64,000 bases of DNA. Origin: Streptomyces ortus (lineage in GTDB: Bacteria; Actinomycetota; Actinomycetes; Streptomycetales; Streptomycetaceae). The position numbers and the translations under genes are program-made. The notes beneath the pieces are model-generated. The model was not told the origin of the DNA, ran no database searches, and saw only the letters and a program-made list of their open reading frames with translations. The stretch lies in contig NZ_JAIFZO010000002.1 in the NCBI RefSeq assembly GCF_026341275.1, positions 8,541,296-8,605,295 on the forward strand, in the 5' to 3' direction. The stretch's first letter is position 1; each line of letters begins with the position of its first letter. This document shows positions 62,836-64,000 of the stretch, piece after piece.

Positions 62836-62868
62836 ACTTCGATGTCGACAGGCGCCGACACTGGAGCG

Positions 62869-62899
62869 TTCGTAATGTCGTGGCCGCCGACATTACGAA
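62869..62899. repeat. Inverted repeat TTCGTAATGTCG / CGACATTACGAA
   Basis: Perfect 12-base arms at 62869-62880 and 62888-62899 with a 7-base spacer. Such length and perfection are unusual in this genome's intergenic DNA. Function unknown. Confidence 0.7.
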
Positions 62900-63376
62900 T
62901 CACAAAACCACAGGCCAGAGGCCACTTTCCGCTGAGCCCTCTTACATAAAGAACGACCTCCGCACACTCTGAGGGCTCCCAACGTCTTTTTCTGCAAAGA
63001 AAGAACTCAACTGCATGGCCCGGCGCTCCAGTTGGCTTTCCTCCGCTGACCTCGGGGAGCCCCACTATAAAAGTCGGTTGTATCAACAGCTCGCCGTGGC
63101 TGAGGCAGCTTCGCGTGCGGGCCCGTGGGCTATGTGCGGGCCGTGGCGACAGGTTCCGGGCCCTGTGCGAGTCGATTGACCTGCAGTCCTGCAGGTTGGG
63201 TGAGACTGCCGCAGATGCAATGAGAACGCCTAGCTGTCGACGATCAAGTTTTTCGGCTCTGGCGAAGATCTTGTGATCCACGCAGCGATGTTGATGTCGG
63301 AGTCTTGGAGTAACTGTCACGGCCTCAGAGCCGGGGGCCAGAAGTCGGGTCCTGTTGCGCCAGTAGGTTGGGGGCT
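62900..63376. other. Gene-free stretch, includes palindrome at 63179-63196
   Basis: No supported gene. ACCTGCAG-TC-CTGCAGGT (63179-63196) is an 8-base perfect palindrome. A minus-strand open frame (62745-63320) runs through the two inverted repeats and a terminator and is not credible as a gene. The region probably contains the promoter of the gene at 63377. Confidence 0.4.
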
Positions 63377-63808
63377 ATGGCACTGGCGCACATAGTTCTC
63401 ACTTCAGGCCGCTCGATCGAACTCTCGGACGTGCGACTGTCCTCGACGTATGGCGGGATGTTGGAGGGGTACCCGTTCCGGCGCTGGAACGACCTCAAGC
63501 TGGAGCGCCTGCTCAAGAGCGTCGAGAAGGATCGTCCCTCAATTCCGGTGCACATGGTCGCGCCGGTCCGGGAGCTGCCCGACCTCCCTGCTGGTGGTTT
63601 CGGCCCGGTCGAACTGCTGCCTGCAGTGACGTGCGTTGGGTCGTTCACCTCTCAGCCGATCGATCCGGAACGAGAGTCGGTGCTGCACCACTCTGCACTG
63701 ACCGTCGTGTGGTTCCAGGCGACTCCCGACATCCCGTCAGGTGAGGACGCCGATCACGGTCTCCGCAGCGTCTGCTGGGACGACGCCGCGAGAGACTTCG
63801 AACGTTAA
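63377..63808 (+). CDS. Hypothetical protein
   Basis: Protein of 143 residues, soluble, with no signal or membrane segment. It begins ALAHIVLTSGRSIELSDVRLSSTYGGMLEGYP and contains RPSIPVHMVAPVRELPD and HHSALTVVWFQ. The good codon bias and the TTGGGGG purine run before ATG 63377 support coding. It resembles short actinobacterial proteins found near mobile elements, but I cannot assign a family. A GGTCA repeat and an ISL3-type transposase end follow. Confidence 0.65.
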   Translation: MALAHIVLTSGRSIELSDVRLSSTYGGMLEGYPFRRWNDLKLERLLKSVEKDRPSIPVHMVAPVRELPDLPAGGFGPVELLPAVTCVGSFTSQPIDPERESVLHHSALTVVWFQATPDIPSGEDADHGLRSVCWDDAARDFER

Positions 63809-63868
63809 GAGGTCAGCTCCAGCGCGTTCGGGCGACCGGTTCTCCTGAAAATCCCGTGCTCCGGGGCC

Positions 63869-63898
63869 GGTCAGGTCAGGTCAGGTCAGGTCAGGTCA
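63869..63898. repeat. Tandem GGTCA pentamer, six copies
   Basis: Six consecutive GGTCA units end inside the stop region of the partial transposase. The repeat covers the stop codon (TGA on the minus strand), so copy-number change would not change the encoded protein much. Confidence 0.85.
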
Positions 63899-64000
63899 TG
63901 AGGAGTATCCGTTTGCGGAGCAGGTCGAGGTTGGCTCGGCCGTAGCCCTTCCGCTTGATCAGTTTGACGCGTGTCATGTGGCCCTCGACCTGGCCTGAGC
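63891..64000 (-). CDS. C-terminal end of a second ISL3-type transposase (partial)
   Basis: On the minus strand SGQVEGHMTRVKLIKRKGYG and RANLDLLRKRILLM form the conserved ISL3 transposase C-terminus (EGxxTxxKLIKRxxYGRAxxxLLRxRIL). The gene continues beyond the window. It is related to but distinct from the transposase at 56807-58394 (KIKLLKRLMYGRAGHRLLRQ). Confidence 0.85.
   Translation of the reverse strand, partial: SGQVEGHMTRVKLIKRKGYGRANLDLLRKRILLMT

Noticed and set aside
62745..63320. 191-codon minus-strand open frame
   Set aside because: Runs through two perfect inverted repeats and has no family match or good start; better seen as non-coding.

Overview
The window is high-GC actinobacterial DNA. 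Strong third-position G/C, frequent GTG starts, many 4-base overlaps between genes, rare TTA codons, an Hmo/Dpg amino-acid cassette, StrR and LAL regulators and a complete mevalonate operon all point to Streptomyces or a close relative. The mix of intact secondary-metabolism operons with many broken genes and transposon scraps suggests an accessory, probably arm-like, chromosomal region. No tRNA, rRNA or CRISPR array was seen.

Region 1 (41-3898): a lipoprotein, a membrane-fusion (HlyD-like) protein, an ATPase and a MacB/FtsX permease form one tightly overlapping export operon. Region 2 (4209-19542): a 3,5-dihydroxyphenylglycine (DPG) locus. It holds an MbtH-like protein, an ABC exporter with a Gly/Pro-rich tail, a StrR-family regulator (TTA codon) followed by its own decayed tandem copy, a LAL-type LuxR regulator, and an operon of an Hmo-HpgT fusion, DpgA, DpgB, DpgC, DpgD and an alpha/beta hydrolase. 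DpgA-D and the aminotransferase domain would make DPG from malonyl-CoA. No NRPS, ATP-grasp ligase, hydroxymandelate synthase or halogenase lies in the window, and the hydroxy-acid-oxidase half of the fusion has lost its catalytic residues, so the final product is unknown.

Region 3 (19543-36826): a mosaic of small units. These are an ABM monooxygenase divergent from a MarR regulator with a palindromic operator, an XRE/MmyB regulator divergent from an NAD(P)H oxidoreductase, a two-component system beside a small surface protein and a class F-like sortase, and an MFS exporter coupled to an FAD monooxygenase. An aquaporin sits beside a frameshifted katG. Between them are remnants of an F420/NADP reductase, an ANTAR protein, a SAM methyltransferase, a MerR regulator, an FG-GAP protein and IS5-like transposases.

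Region 4 (36827-54746): a terpenoid cluster. It has a P450 and a TPR-type regulator on the minus strand, then two polyprenyl diphosphate synthases, a class I terpene cyclase and two consecutive FAD-dependent oxidoreductases. Two hairpin MITE-like elements separate these from a mevalonate operon in the order mevalonate kinase, diphosphomevalonate decarboxylase (frameshifted), phosphomevalonate kinase, type 2 IPP isomerase, HMG-CoA reductase, HMG-CoA synthase and NphT7-like acetoacetyl-CoA synthase. The mevalonate genes would supply IPP/DMAPP to the prenyl synthases and cyclase, and the oxidoreductases and P450 would decorate the skeleton.

Region 5 (54747-64000): a RidA/kinase remnant junction, two paralogous ArsR-like regulators, an ISL3-family element with long inverted repeats and a frameshifted transposase, secreted proteins (a beta-lactamase-fold protein with an SH3-like tail, a small SH3-like protein and a small Cys-containing protein), unexplained intergenic inverted repeats, one conserved-looking unknown protein, and the end of a second ISL3-type transposase at the window edge.
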